Shown here piece by piece: positions 12,183 to 24,065 of a stretch of DNA of 64,000 nt. The notes below the pieces were generated by a model that searched no databases, was not told where the DNA came from, and saw nothing but the letters and a program-made list of their open reading frames with translations. The stretch lies in the NCBI RefSeq assembly GCF_026210795.1, contig NC_089430.1, forward strand, positions 3,410,001 to 3,474,000, written 5' to 3'. The position numbers and the translations under genes were made by a program. Source of the stretch: Rhizophagus irregularis. Its lineage: Eukaryota; Glomeromycota; Glomeromycetes; Glomerales; Glomeraceae. How positions within the stretch are numbered: the stretch's first letter is position 1; the number at the start of each line of letters is the position of its first letter.

Positions 12183-13011
12183 ATTAAATACTGAATTTTA
12201 ATTTTATTTTATTACAGATAAAAAAATGCAATGATATATCTTGTACTCTATATAAGCCAATCCGTCTTCCTCATGATATTTTTGAAAAACTGGGAAATTT
12301 TTCTGATCCTATGCCATCAAAAGGTAATTGTCATATCAAATATAAACAATATGTAAAATGGCATTAATATTATTTTATAATATTAATATAGAAAATGATG
12401 ACCATTATGCTGCTTTCAATTCTGTTCACAATACTGAAACAAGTGAACCTCACAGACCATCTTTGGTGATAGCTTTGGAATCTGCTGACCATGTTCCTAA
12501 GGGTCTTCTCATCAATACAAAGGTCTAAACCTATATAGAATATTTTCAATGTGGAAAGTTACGATGCATTTATAGTGAACGAACATTAATATCTGATGAG
12601 AGACAAGAATTTGGATTAATTGAAAATGAAATGAATTATACTTGTGACTCTTTATTGGTTTCAGAAGACCATATTTTATACAACAAATTATTTGTTCGTG
12701 AGAAGATTACTTGTGAATTGCCTATTGAATTAGCCTATTATTCTTCAATATCTCACAGGCAAGGTTTAAAACAATTATGCTATTGGTGTGGAGTTGATGG
12801 TAGTTTTGCAGATCCTCAAGAAAATCTGGTAGCGAAATATAAATTTATTTTTCCATATTGTATTTGGTGCCTGAAGAATGGAAAAAATTATTTTTGTCAG
12901 GTTGAAATTAAAACTAATAAAAAGAAAGAGGTGGAAGTAACGATGTTCAATCTAACAATAGGAAGAAAAAAATGTAAAATACGTAGTTTAGTATTAATTT
13001 GTAAAAAATAA

Positions 13012-13304
13012 ATAAATAAATACTAGCAGCACTAATGGTAATTTCAATAAATCACGTGATATTAAAGTTACTTATTGTTGTTAATAAGCCCTCCCTTCTA
13101 ATTTTTAAATCTTGTGATAATGTTAAACAGATTATCAATTTGGTCCAGCCTAAATTATAATTATAAAAATCACATGACTATGATATAACTTCAACCATTT
13201 CGACTTTAATTTCAACTTTTGACCTTTCCAAATCGAAATATTTCTACTTTTGGGCTTTAATTTTGACTTCATATATAACCTGAACTCTTTACAGCTTATA
13301 TTGA
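13012..13304. other. AT-rich spacer, no gene seen
   Basis: The stretch lies between the relic of the DDE-like family and a MITE. No coding potential or recognisable repeat was seen. Confidence 0.4.
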
Positions 13305-13312
13305 GTTAGGAC

Positions 13313-13917
13313 TAGAATTCCAAACAGGTTGACCAAATTCAGGTAACCTGACAGGTTGACCTGAATTTTTCAGGTCAGGTTTAGCAATTGCAATTCAGAA
13401 TCAGTTCAGGTTGTAACATTAATATAACCTGAATAACATGTTGATCTGAAACTACGATTTTATATAATAAGTGAGTTATAGTATTATAATTCACTTTTTA
13501 TATTGATTTTATATAATAAAAGTGAATTGCGATATTGGGATTCACTTTTTTATATTGATTTTATATAATAAAAGTGAATTGCGATATCAGAATTCACTTT
13601 TTTATATATAAAAAGTGAATTGTGATATTGGAATTCACTTTTTTATATTGATTTTATATTTAAAAGTTAGTTGCAGTATTGCGATTCACCTTTTTATACA
13701 ATTTTAATATAAAAAACTGAATCGCAATATTTCAAAAAAAATGTTTTGCATCATTTTTTTTTGATATTTTTAATATAAATCCTAAAAATTTTCAGGTTTC
13801 AGTTCAGGTCAGGTTAAATAGATAACCTGATATGATCTGACCTGACCTGACCTGAAAAAAAATTTCAGGTCAGATTTATCAATTTACCTGACCTGACCTG
13901 ACCCATTCGGAACTCTA
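13313..13917. mobile_element. hAT-type MITE rich in ACCTG repeats
   Basis: The ends read TAGAATTCCAAACAGG and the inverse of TAGAGTTCCGAATGGG, flanked by the 8-bp duplication GTTAGGAC (13305-13312, 13918-13925). TAG ends and an 8-bp duplication suit hAT. The subterminal parts hold many direct and inverted ACCTG/CAGGT pentamers, as expected for transposase binding sites. The middle contains four to five degenerate repeats built from GTGAATTGCGATAT and TTTTATATTGATTTTATA. No ORF is present. Confidence 0.85.
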
Positions 13918-13925
13918 GTTAGGAC

Positions 13926-14288
13926 CGTTATCATAAATCTTGAAGTTACTAACAATAATGTAAAATGGCAGTTCTATATGAATATTCTTCTGGGCTTTCT
14001 GAAAAGTTGAAAAGTAGTACGTTTTAGTTCTTACACCTTTAAAGTTTAACTGGCCAAGTAGTTCGCAGGCCAGACTGTTATTTCTTAGAAGAAGCTCATC
14101 AACCAACATATTTTTTACTAGTTGTTAATGGGGGAGTTAGTCTTCTAAAATAAGGAGACAGAGTTGAAATATATGTTTGGTATTTTTTACTCAGGTTTTT
14201 CTCATTGCACTGTGAGTTTTTCAGGGTTTTATGATTTTGTTTTTTTTGGTCATTTTTTTTGGTGTAATCTTATTTTCTTTGGGTGATA
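13926..14288. other. non-coding stretch with a polypurine run
   Basis: The sequence contains AATGGGGGAG at 14128-14137, which looks like the polypurine tract next to an LTR. Together with T-rich sequence at 15505-16200 it may be the remains of an LTR retrotransposon end. No paired LTR or coding domain was found. Confidence 0.25.
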
Positions 14289-14298
14289 AATGAATACT

Positions 14299-15494
14299 AA
14301 AGCTCCGAACGGGTCAGTTTGGTCCGGATTATAGACGGTTCGGATTAGAGCTGAAATCCGTAAGAACCGAACCGAAAAACTGGCGGTTCGGTTCAGTTTA
14401 ATCCAATTTTTTATAAAAATGCAAAAAATCAAATAGCCGGCCATCTAGTAATCGTACAAAGTCGAGCCATATATCATTGGATTCGTCTCGACGAGACGCG
14501 TCGAATGGTGGTAAGATCATGTCTCTAGCATCGATAGATCACACGTTAGCCCACGCTAAATGATTTATAAATAATGAAATTATCAAGCTATCTATCGGTG
14601 CTAGAGACATGATCTTAGCACCATTCGACGCGTCTCAGTGAGACGAATCTAATGAATATAAATTCGTCCGTATACGACCACTGGATAGCGAATAATATCA
14701 AGTTTCGCATTTTTTTAAAATTTTTGAGCGTTAAAAATTAAAAATTCCGATACATGAATTTATTCGTCGTCCAATGGTCGTACAAATATGAATTAGGACT
14801 CATTGGATTCGTCTCGATGAGACGAGTCGAATGGTGGTAAGATCACGTCTCTAGCATTGATAGATAGCTTGCTAATGCCAATTTTTTATAAATCATTTAG
14901 CGTGAATTAAAATACGATCTATTAATGCTAGAGACATGATCTCACCACCATTCGACTCGTCTCATCGAGACGAATCCAATGAGTCCTAATTCATATTTGT
15001 ACGACCATTGGACAACGAATAAATTCATGTATCGGAATTTTTAATTTTTAACGCTCAAAAATTTTAAAAAATGCGAAACTTGATATTATTCGCCATCCAG
15101 TGGTCGTATACGGACGAATTTATATTCATTGGATTCGTCTCACTGAGACGCGTCGAATGGTGCTATGATCATGTCTCTAGCACCGATAGATAGCTTGCTA
15201 ATTCCAATTATTTATAAATCATTTAGCGTGAGTTAACGTGTGATCTATCGATGCTAGAAACGTGATCTTACTACCATTCGACGCGTCTCGTCGAGACGAA
15301 TCCAATGATATATGGTTGGACTTTGTACGATCACTAGATGGACGGCTATTCGATTTTTCGCATTTTTATAAAAAATCAGATTAAACTGAACCGAACTGCT
15401 GGTTTTTTGGTTCTAATACCCGAACTGAACTGAACCGAATTTTGAGCCGGTTTCGGATCGGTTCCCCAGTTTAGCCTGAACCGTTCAGAGCTTT
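14299..15494. mobile_element. fold-back MITE with 9-10 bp duplication
   Basis: The ends read AAAGCTCCGAACGG and the inverse of AAAGCTCTGAACGG. They are flanked by the direct repeat AATGAATACT (14289-14298, 15495-15504), the duplication length typical of MULEs. Subterminal parts are rich in GGTTCGG-type repeats. The interior is a large inverted repeat carrying six copies of the motif GATTCGTCTCGACGAGACG followed by ATGGTGGTAAGATCA and TCTCTAGCA. No coding sequence is present. The TIR is imperfect, and assignment to MULE rests only on duplication length. Confidence 0.75.
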
Positions 15495-15504
15495 AATGAA
15501 TACT

Positions 15505-17200
15505 GGAAAATTTGATCGTTATGGTAGCTTAGTATTACTAATTTTCAAAATTAATGATCATTTGGGTGATAAGAGAGGTAACAGGTTGAGTACCACAGTT
15601 TTTGTAGTATGCCAATCAAGGTGGTCACATGTTGAACTATCATTGGATTGACTTATCTAGATAGATCTTAAGCTAATGGATTGTTCAAAATGAGGTGGAT
15701 GTCCTCTATTAAGGATTGTTCGAAATGAGGTGAATGTTCCTGTTAGGATTGCATAACACTAAAAAGTTCCTTTAGTAGCTGGACTGTACGACTAAAAAGT
15801 TCCTGAAGGTTTTTTTGAAGTAGGTTTGTTATCCATAATATGTAGTTAAATAGGGGAAATTGAATTTTGTGCATTTTTGATGGTGTTAATGGTATTTAGC
15901 TTTGGAATACTTGGATTTTTAAATGTAGCTAAGTGCTTTGCTAAGTACATATAGCATAATCGACTTTATCTTATTTGAGATATAACTCAGAAGAGTAGCT
16001 GTAGTTATTTATATAGAGAGGGCGGGTTAAATAATCTAGCTTTTTTCTTTATTATGTAATTTTTGGAAGATTATTTGTTCTTGTATTAGTTAGTTCTGCA
16101 CTTTGTTGTAGTTCTTTCTTGAATATCTGGTATTCTCTAAAGTAACTTTACAGCAAAAATTAATAAAATTCAAGGGCAAGCCTTTTATAAATAAAGTGTG
16201 ACTTATGATCTGTTTTAGAGATATCTGGGATCCTCTTTTTAATGTAATTTGGTAAAATGCTATATTTTCTAATGTAATGCTATATTATTGAATATTTTTC
16301 AAAAAAAAAATGTAATATTTTAATATTCTGATGAAAATAAAATATTTAACCAAAAAAACATAAAATTTACTGAAAATATGCAACATTTGATAAAAAATAT
16401 AGAATTTTCATAAAAAATACACTATTTATCAGAAAATCAGAATATTTGATAAAATTTAATTTTAATTAATAATATTACAACAATTTTATAAAATGTTATT
16501 ATATTGAAGGTCAAATGTGAAATTTTCATAAAAATGCAGACAAAAAAAAAGCAAAATTTGATTTTAATTGATAATATTATAACAGGACTTTGAATAATAC
16601 TAATATAACTCACAAGTAAACTTTAAGTACCGAAATAAAATTACATTTTATGACATAATTCTGTCAATATTATTGAAGCTAGGAATTCGATTTTACTATC
16701 ATTAGAATCCTCGCATCGAGACGAATCTAATGATATAAATTTTATTAAAATGAATTACTGGTTGTATTAAAAATAGGGGTATGTAGGATACTGAAATTTT
16801 ATACGCAACTTTTGAAAAATTTTAATATAAACGAACTCTACGCAAACTCTTCGGAATCCTATATATACTAAAAATAAAGCATTTCAAATGCTGATACTTG
16901 CTAAGTTAAATTAATTATCTAACAGTGTATACATGAGTATTTTGATATATAATAAGTGATTTATTGGTTAATTATGTTATAATTTTTTGTTGTAATTTTT
17001 TATTACATAATCTTATTTTAATAAACTAGCCAATGCAAAATGCGTGCACTGTAAAATTAAAAAAAAATAAAATAAAATAAAAATAAATTTGTATTAATCA
17101 TTAAAAAGTTATTATATTTTTAGTTTCTTTTGATTTAAAATGTATTATAAATAAGAAATTTTTCTGTTAGTTATTTTTTAAATGCATATTCTTTTTAAAT
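15505..17200. other. AT-rich non-coding stretch with degraded repeats
   Basis: No gene is visible. At 16195-16231 the sequence GTGTGACTTATGATCTG...GGGATCCT is a diverged single end of the MITE family found intact at 17209. At 16300-16560 there is a degenerate run of ATAAAATTTGATAAAAA-like units. At about 16690-16730 a lone copy of the GAGACGAATCTAATG dyad motif occurs. Confidence 0.45.
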
Positions 17201-17208
17201 GTATCATG

Positions 17209-17503
17209 AGGACCCCGGATATCTCCAAAACAGGTCATAAGTCACACTTTCGGCAGATTGGCCCATTTTTCAGGGCTCAAAAAATCGTTTTTTGTAAATA
17301 TCTCGGCATCCAGTGGTCCAATTTTGATGAACTTTTTTTTAAATTGTAGAGCTAAATGAGGGCTACAAAATAAAAAAAAGTTCATTAAAATTGGACCACT
17401 GGATGCCGAGATATTTACAAAAAACGATTTTTTGAGCCCTGAAAAATGGGCCAATCTGCCGAAAGTGTGACTTATGACCTGTTTTGGAGATATCCGGGGT
17501 CCT
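17209..17503. mobile_element. palindromic MITE with AGGACCCCGG ends
   Basis: The ends read AGGACCCCGGATATCTCCAA and its inverse, flanked by the 8-bp duplication GTATCATG (17201-17208, 17504-17511). Almost the whole 295 bp folds into one hairpin with a short loop near 17355. It has no genuine gene; open frames in it are a by-product of the palindrome. The termini match those at 2384, 11520 and 23038. Confidence 0.9.
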
Positions 17504-17511
17504 GTATCATG

Positions 17512-19030
17512 TATATTATAGCTGGACTCCAGATATACAGTATATACTTATAAAAATATTATTATATAGTTCTTTTTCTTTTTTCTTGTAATTTATTTAA
17601 TATTTTATTTATTTAAAACTAATAATAGTTGAAATAAATTTAGATAATTCTAATAAATATCAGATTAAACTGTTATTGCAATATTTGGTATTATTCATTA
17701 ATTTAATATTTAATTTGTCAATATTAAATTGAAGGTCACGTGGAGGTAAAAAGTTGTTTGTTTATAGTCATGTGATTTTATTTATACCGAGTTATCTAAC
17801 AGGAAATCAAACAAGAAAACAAGAATCAAGAACAATTCAACCTTTGTTCCATAGATAAAATTTGTGATACAAGTACGACATTATTTGATTATCTAGCACC
17901 AAAAAAAAAAGATTAAGCTCAAATAAAATATTTAGGTTATTATTGAATCTCGATTAGAAAATTATTTATACAATGATAAAACCAATTCGGTTGAAGTGGT
18001 AATAATAAAGCTGGTAAGAAATAGTTTGTCAAATTGCTGATTTCCATATATTAAATGTTCATTCGAATTGAAATCTAACTAAATGTTTACAAGGTGATTA
18101 TATGCAGTAGATCGAAAGAAAAAGAGTTTTTGCCCATGCTAAATAATTTGGAGATTGCGTTTTTTAATTTTTTTGGGTACAAACTAGCGCACATTATTAT
18201 AACAAATGTGACATAAAATTTAAGCTCTTTGTGTGTATGTGTGAAGAAGAGCGAGGTAAAATTAGGAATAAAGGAGAAAAGTTTGCACATCAACTTTGTA
18301 CTCGTTCGATCGGATTGAAATGAGCTGCGGAGATAATCAAGTTACAAATACTTAATATAATCGGGATTTCTTATCTTTACTGCGACAGAATTATGGTTTA
18401 GCTAAGAAAATAATGTAAAGCGGCATTTAGATAGAAAATCAATCTTCCTTTTAATTAGAGACTGCCAATCCCGTGTACTTACACAAGCAGAATAAATTTG
18501 GTTTAGCTTCTAGTGAAGAAGCGACGGTATCTTCCGAACATTTTATTTTGCTGCGTTTCTTTATTTTAACAAAATAAGCAAGAATGAATGTGGCTTTTAG
18601 TCTCAATAATCAAGCCACCGTCTCCTATATTTAAGATTCATTAGAAAATAGGATTTTATCCCTTTCTTTATTGATAATATATATATAAATTTATAAGTAA
18701 ACCAAAATAGCGAAAAAAGTTAATTTCAGATGTCACCTATGATATCATAGGGAACCTAAGTAAGCTAGAGTTTGATCAAAAAAGGTTGTACGTCGAAAGA
18801 AAATTTTGCTTTCCCCCTACATTTGTTTTTTTGTCTCTTGCGTCATATATATTATTATTAAATTTTTTTTTCTTCTCTCTGTCCACTATTTCAACCTCTC
18901 TCAGCATGTTCTGTTTGTTTTAAAAAAAAATTTTACACATATTCGAACCAAACTACTTTTAGTATTTTGAAGATATATAAATAAAAAAACCAATAAATCA
19001 AGAACGCCGACAGCTAGAGACAATATACAA
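17512..19030. promoter_or_regulatory. upstream region of the bHLH gene
   Basis: About 1.5 kb of AT-rich sequence precedes the start codon. Pyrimidine-rich stretches (18790-18910) and an AGATATATAAATAAA stretch at about 18970 are compatible with a fungal core promoter and 5' leader. No ORF is convincing, and no specific operator can be named. Confidence 0.3.
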
Positions 19031-20626
19031 ATGAACCCAGAACTGTACCAACAAGGAACTTCTTTCGTTCATCCCCAACAGCAACAACAAACAACGCCGC
19101 AACCCATTTCTCGTCTCGCAAATCCTACACCTTATCATTTGGCACAGACTCAGTTGAGAAATCAGAGGCAGACAAACAGCGATGGAGCACCGCCTACTCC
19201 TAATAATTCTTTTCAAGCAAATAATCCTCTCTCGAATAATAGTTTCTCTAGTGATACTATAGACCCTCAGATTTTGTCAATGCGACAGCTCCAATATAAT
19301 ATGAACCATATAAAACAGGAATCAACTCCTACAGAACTTAATGTTGACTTGGACTTTGATCATCAAAATACACTAGTGTCACCAATGACAAGCTCACCTC
19401 GTGGCACTCCACCAAATACTTTTGAAACTGAACGATTTAAACCAATCTCTCATTTAGGGAGTCCACCAGGTCATGGCTTTGATTCTGAACTTTTTGGAAC
19501 TTCTTGTAAACCAACCTCTCATTTAGACAGTCTTCAGTCTTTTGGGGGGTCACCTGGTAATAATTCACTTTATTCTCCCAGGAGTATTGAAAACGTAGAA
19601 TACCCGTATATGGAAGAATTTCCAATGAGCGCCCCTACTACTACTTCTGCAATAGGTCCTTTGGATGTCAAGGCAAACATAAATAATAATAATAATAGTA
19701 AGATATACAGACATCCACATAACAATGTGAACAATTTGAGCCAAATCAGTATGTCTCTACCGGTACTTCCTACTACTAATGGTGACCAATGGTGTTTAGA
19801 CAACAACTTTACTGGCGCTCATCCAAGTTCATTGCAATTCCCTTCTAACGAAATGATCTCTTCTGGTTTCATGGAATCTGACGATACCGATTCTCAAAAA
19901 CAGTACGTATTCATTAATCAGGAATTTAAAGCAGCTTATGTTGTTTTTTATTTTATTTTTATTTTATTTTTGTGGATCAATAAATTAACATCATAAGCAT
20001 GTATTTTCGCATGTATTATTTTGTGTTTTTTTCTCTGTCAGGTAGATTCGAATTTTTTTTTTTTTTATTCATCGGAATAATAAGAGATTTTAATGATAAT
20101 TATTTTATAGGGCTATGTTATTTGAGAAGAGACGTCGTCGACGTGAGTCACATAATGCTGGTAAGAGATATGATTGTCAAATTAGAATACTTGTCTACAT
20201 CTACTGTGCCAAAAAAAATAATTTTGTTTGGATTGTTATTGGTTCCATTCTCATATTTCAATGTCAAAATTTTTTAATTTTATTTATTTATTCTAATATT
20301 AAGTTGAACGTCGTCGCCGGGATAATATTAACGAAAAAATTCAAGAGCTCTCAACTTTATTGCCGGACTTATATGTTGATTCTGCCAATAAACCTAATAA
20401 AGGCGTGATTCTTCGTAAATCAGTGGATTATATTCGACGTCTTCAATCAATGGTAGAACAAGAAAGGAATCGCAACGTAAAATTGGAAACTCAAGTTCGA
20501 GAATTATCATCGCAGTCAGGAATACCTATTGATAATAATTCCGGTTCAGCTTCGAGCAGATCAGATTTAAATAATTCATCGAGTGGTGGACTTTTTGGTT
20601 CATCATCTTTGGGTAGTCTGCCATAG
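19031..20626 (+). CDS. bHLH-zipper transcription factor (USF/MITF-like)
   Basis: Three exons (19031-19902, 20111-20160, 20304-20626) join in frame to a 414-residue protein; introns start GTACGT and GTAAGA and end TAG and AAG. Residues 1-290 are a low-complexity Gln/Asn/Ser/Pro-rich region with SP/TP motifs, probably a transactivation and phosphorylation-rich segment. Residues about 298-355 form the bHLH domain ([20 protein letters not shown], then [12 protein letters not shown]). H305, E309 and R313 correspond to the residues that read the CACGTG E-box in class B bHLH proteins. A short leucine-zipper-like helix (about 356-385) and a Ser/Gly-rich tail follow. It should act in the nucleus as a dimer. 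The second intron splits the basic region. It is intact, and is the only clear single-copy-type host gene here. Target genes are unknown. Confidence 0.9.
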
Positions 20627-23029
20627 AAACAAAAAAAAAGGTGAAAACAGGAGTATATTATTTCTTTTGGTGTTTATATATATGCATACCTATATATATT
20701 CTTATATTTCCTTTTATCACTCCCAATTATACACTCTACTTGTATTTTATGGCTAATTTTTTATTACGCGTATTATATAAGGTATAGCAATATATTATGG
20801 AGAATGTTACGGAGAATTTGGGAACAAGGTTTATCGTGTAATATTTTTTTTTTTTTCCTTCTTTTCTTTTTGCTGAGGATTGCATCCAAAGGCCTAAAAA
20901 TATTTATGCGTGACCAAGAAATGCAAGCATTTCAATGGTTTAAAGAAATTTCTTGGTTGGTTGGTTGGTTGGTTGGATATAATACTGTGAAGCAATTTTT
21001 GATTTTATTAAAGTATTTTAATGGGTAAAGTTCACTTGATGTGAACGAATATAAATATGTATAGCTTTACTTTTTATCCCGAAATATACTTGAGTAAGTT
21101 CAAAGAATTCTTTTACGGTGCACAAGTTTTATTTTTCATTAAATAATATATATATATATACATATACATATTTTTCATTGTATACACCCTTCGTCTTTAT
21201 TGCTTAGAACAATCCAAGCAGACTTTTTTACATACAACCTTTATTATTTAAACTTCTTATATTATATATAAATATTTTCAAGAACATTTCTTTTTGTATT
21301 TACTTTATTTACTTTTCATTATTTATTTTATGGCATGCTTTCAAATTTAAGAACACGGTTCTCTTACGAAAGAAAACAAAATGAAGCGTATTCAGAATCT
21401 TTTCAAATATTTATTTTAAATTTCTTTTTATTTTTAGTTAAACCAATGGATGAGTTTTATTGTGGAGTAATTATTAAACTAAAGAAAAATCAAGTCATTC
21501 GGTAATTCATAGTGATTTTTGTGATTAATATAAAAAGTGGTTTATATGTTCTTTTATTGCGTTTAATAATGAAATAAATACTTATATAAAATGGAAAATT
21601 GTTTGCGACTAAAGCATGAAATTTCACTTCTACCTTTTGTGTGAAATTGAATATATTTTATAAAAATTTTTTCCCATGCGCAATAATTATGTACATTTTG
21701 GTTGTCACCCAAATGTATAAATTATAGAATACCGGTATCACGTGATTACAATTAGCAAGTAAATTTATCGCAAAACATTTATTTTTATTTATTAAGTTTA
21801 TAATTATTATGTTCATAAATGATATTAACAATAAAATACTGCCAAACGTCTAAAATTATAAACTCTACCCTTTAAAATTTAACTAAAATTTACACCCATT
21901 CATTCTTTATTTTACATTTCGTTAATCTCTAAATCTGCTAATATTAAACCAATCAAATGTTGTATAATACATAGTATGTAACATTTATTCCCATATAAAC
22001 AAATGTATATATTCCCAAATGAAAGAAGTATCTTTAGAATTCAGGTGTTTTTATCTAGCTACCATAATGAAGAAACATATTTACTGAACAGAAGCTTTAT
22101 TTTTTGTGTAGCTTCTGATATTATGATTTTTTCTAAAAATAACTACACATCTTAGAAAATGAAGTTATATTTTATTTACTGGTTATTTCCATTTGCAACT
22201 TAATATTTAGTTTTGTATTACTTTAATATTTCATTATAAATTATAAAAGAAATCCAATTAGCACTTTCTACTATAGTAATTTGAATACTAATCTTTGCAA
22301 CAGACATCATATTACTGAATTTAATTTTTTTATCAACCTTCTTCTTAATAGTTGATATATAAATATTGCCAGTTTGAATTTTTTTTTTGGCTGCAGCACA
22401 TTTGGAACTTTATTAGAATATATAAGAGCATAAATACATTGAAATTATATGATTTAAACAGATAAACTATATTATTAAGAACCAAACCACCTGTCCACCA
22501 CTTAGGGCAACCATGTGTGCACTGTCAGGTTGAAATTCCAGACTAGTGGAGTAAGTCCACTTTAGAAACATTCTTTCTTAGAAGGAGCCCCTTCTCCAGG
22601 TCTTTGTCCTGTGAGCGTCCAACAAGACTCACTGTAACTGCAACACAAAACCTAGGACCAAAAAACAAAAAAAAAGAAGTTTAACAAAAAAGCTAGGGTA
22701 AAAATATAAAGTAAAAAAAGCGGTTAGTAATAATTCAAGTAATGAGTATCCACTATAATATCCCATTCTTCCTGCCTATAGTTCTCTGAATAGTTCAGTC
22801 ATTCCGTCAGTAAACTATTCTGTTAAGTAAGAACTTGATTTCTGCTAACAAAGTCAGTTTAGCTATACTATCTAAATTCTTTTCCAATACTTTTGTAAGT
22901 TGTTTGGTTTACTATTTTCTAAAGAATCCTATCTTCTGTTTCTGTTTACTCAATCGTTCTGCATTACTGATAGATCCACTTCTTGGTTCTGCTTATGATG
23001 TAGTCCGTTTTTCTTTGTTGACCTATGTG
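20627..23029. other. 3' region of the bHLH gene and AT-rich spacer
   Basis: No supported gene. A GGTTGGTTGGTTGGTTGG microsatellite lies at about 20953-20975 and a TA run at about 21145-21160. At 22490-22680 a more GC-rich stretch with GGTTGAAATTCC resembles a degraded tRNA-type B box and could be an old SINE, but no A box or target duplication was found. Confidence 0.35.
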
Positions 23030-23037
23030 GTCAATTC

Positions 23038-23599
23038 AGGACCCTGAAATATATATGTAGGGGTAAGGTGCATAATTGCGTCGCCAGCATAGAGAAATTT
23101 TACGGGGTTAGATATTAATTTGCGTACAACCTGAGGATTTTTTAGCTACAGTTAGACTATTAAAATGCGTATTTTTAACAGGTTTTTTGTTTAAGTAAGG
23201 GTTTATTTTGCGTATTTTAGTAATTTGACTGATCATATATTACAGTATATATATTTCATGAGATAAATAAAAATAAATATAAATATCTATTAGTGTAAAA
23301 AATATGTAGCACTTTATTTATTGCAAAAAAAATTTGTAATGCTTGTACATTTAATAAATACATTTATATAATTATGTGTTTTAAAAAATTATTCTTCGAT
23401 AAACGTTAAGTTTGATCAAGAAAACAATCAGTAAATCACATGATGATCGGTGGGTCAGGAAATTAGTTTGCGTATTTTTTCCAATTATTCAAAGTAAGGA
23501 GGTAATTTTGCGTACTGAACTTATAGAAAACCCTTGCGTACAGCTATTAGTAAAAAGTTTGAAAGCCACCTTACCTTTTTATATATATTTCAGGGTCCT
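23038..23599. mobile_element. MITE with AGGACCCTGAAATATATA ends
   Basis: The ends read AGGACCCTGAAATATATA and its inverse, extending about 35 bp to GGTAAGGTG. The 8-bp duplication GTCAATTC flanks it (23030-23037, 23600-23607). The 562-bp interior is non-coding, with repeated TTTTGCGTA/TTGCGTA words. It belongs to the same terminus group as the elements at 2384, 11520 and 17209 but has a different interior. Confidence 0.85.
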
Positions 23600-23607
23600 G
23601 TCAATTC

Positions 23608-24065
23608 AATGAGAATGTAAAATATATCATCTATACACTGTTAAATTCTTCAAAGTTGAATTTTATATTAGTGACTTTATTCAAGTCTACTCATGATTGA
23701 TAATATATCAGTAATCAACTTTATACACCCTTTATCTTAAATAATCTTGAATGCTTTACAACCAGTTAAAAAAAGCAATGATTGATCAGGGTTATCAGCA
23801 GGATATAAAAAACCAGTATTCATTGATTTGGAAATATCAATTAGAGCCATTTGGAATTTTTCTCGTTCTTTATATTGCTTTAGATCTCAAGCTGCTGGAT
23901 ACTATTGAACAAGCAAACCTCCAAAAAGAGTAGTTCAAACTCCTTCATTCTATTAATTTAGCACTATGTCATTTAAGTTGATAGATACAGTAAATGTTAC
24001 ATATTTCTTCTGCGTTATGAACTTCATAAAGACCGACTACTATTAAGATAAAAGGCACCTGCGAC
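23608..24065. other. spacer, no supported gene
   Basis: A 60-codon open frame at 23751-23933 has no recognisable domain and is probably chance. Otherwise the stretch is AT-rich and featureless. Confidence 0.35.

Larger units (their letters stand above)
8703..13011 (+). pseudogene. decayed copy of an abundant DDE-like repeat family
   Basis: Coding blocks can be followed from about 8703 (GDAHHMIIATKKWNG) to 13011, with introns at about 9500-9590, 9815-9915, 11281-11350 and 12186-12218. Recognisable blocks are QPWTCSKVWEPI, YYTGRFNVKFQIQT, CADDKHKVSIGEG, CIYTDGSLDH and TNPAERIMSIL. The Asp in YTDG and the Glu in NPAER look like part of a DDE catalytic set. A terminal CYWCG...CIWC cluster probably binds zinc. 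The frame is broken by at least ten nonsense codons, mostly TGA (for example 8783, 8801, 9377, 10888), and by frameshifts (for example near 10366). Two MITEs sit inside it. I know the family only as a high-copy hypothetical protein of Rhizophagus; its superfamily is not certain. Confidence 0.6.

Noticed and set aside
14128-16200. LTR retrotransposon with polypurine tract at 14128
   Set aside because: No matching LTR pair, primer-binding site or pol coding sequence was found; kept only as a weak remark.
17242-17454. Open frame within the palindromic MITE
   Set aside because: It reads across a hairpin of non-coding MITE sequence; both strands are open only because the two arms mirror each other.
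22490-22680. SINE
   Set aside because: A B-box-like GGTTGAAATTCC is present but there is no A box, tail or target duplication.
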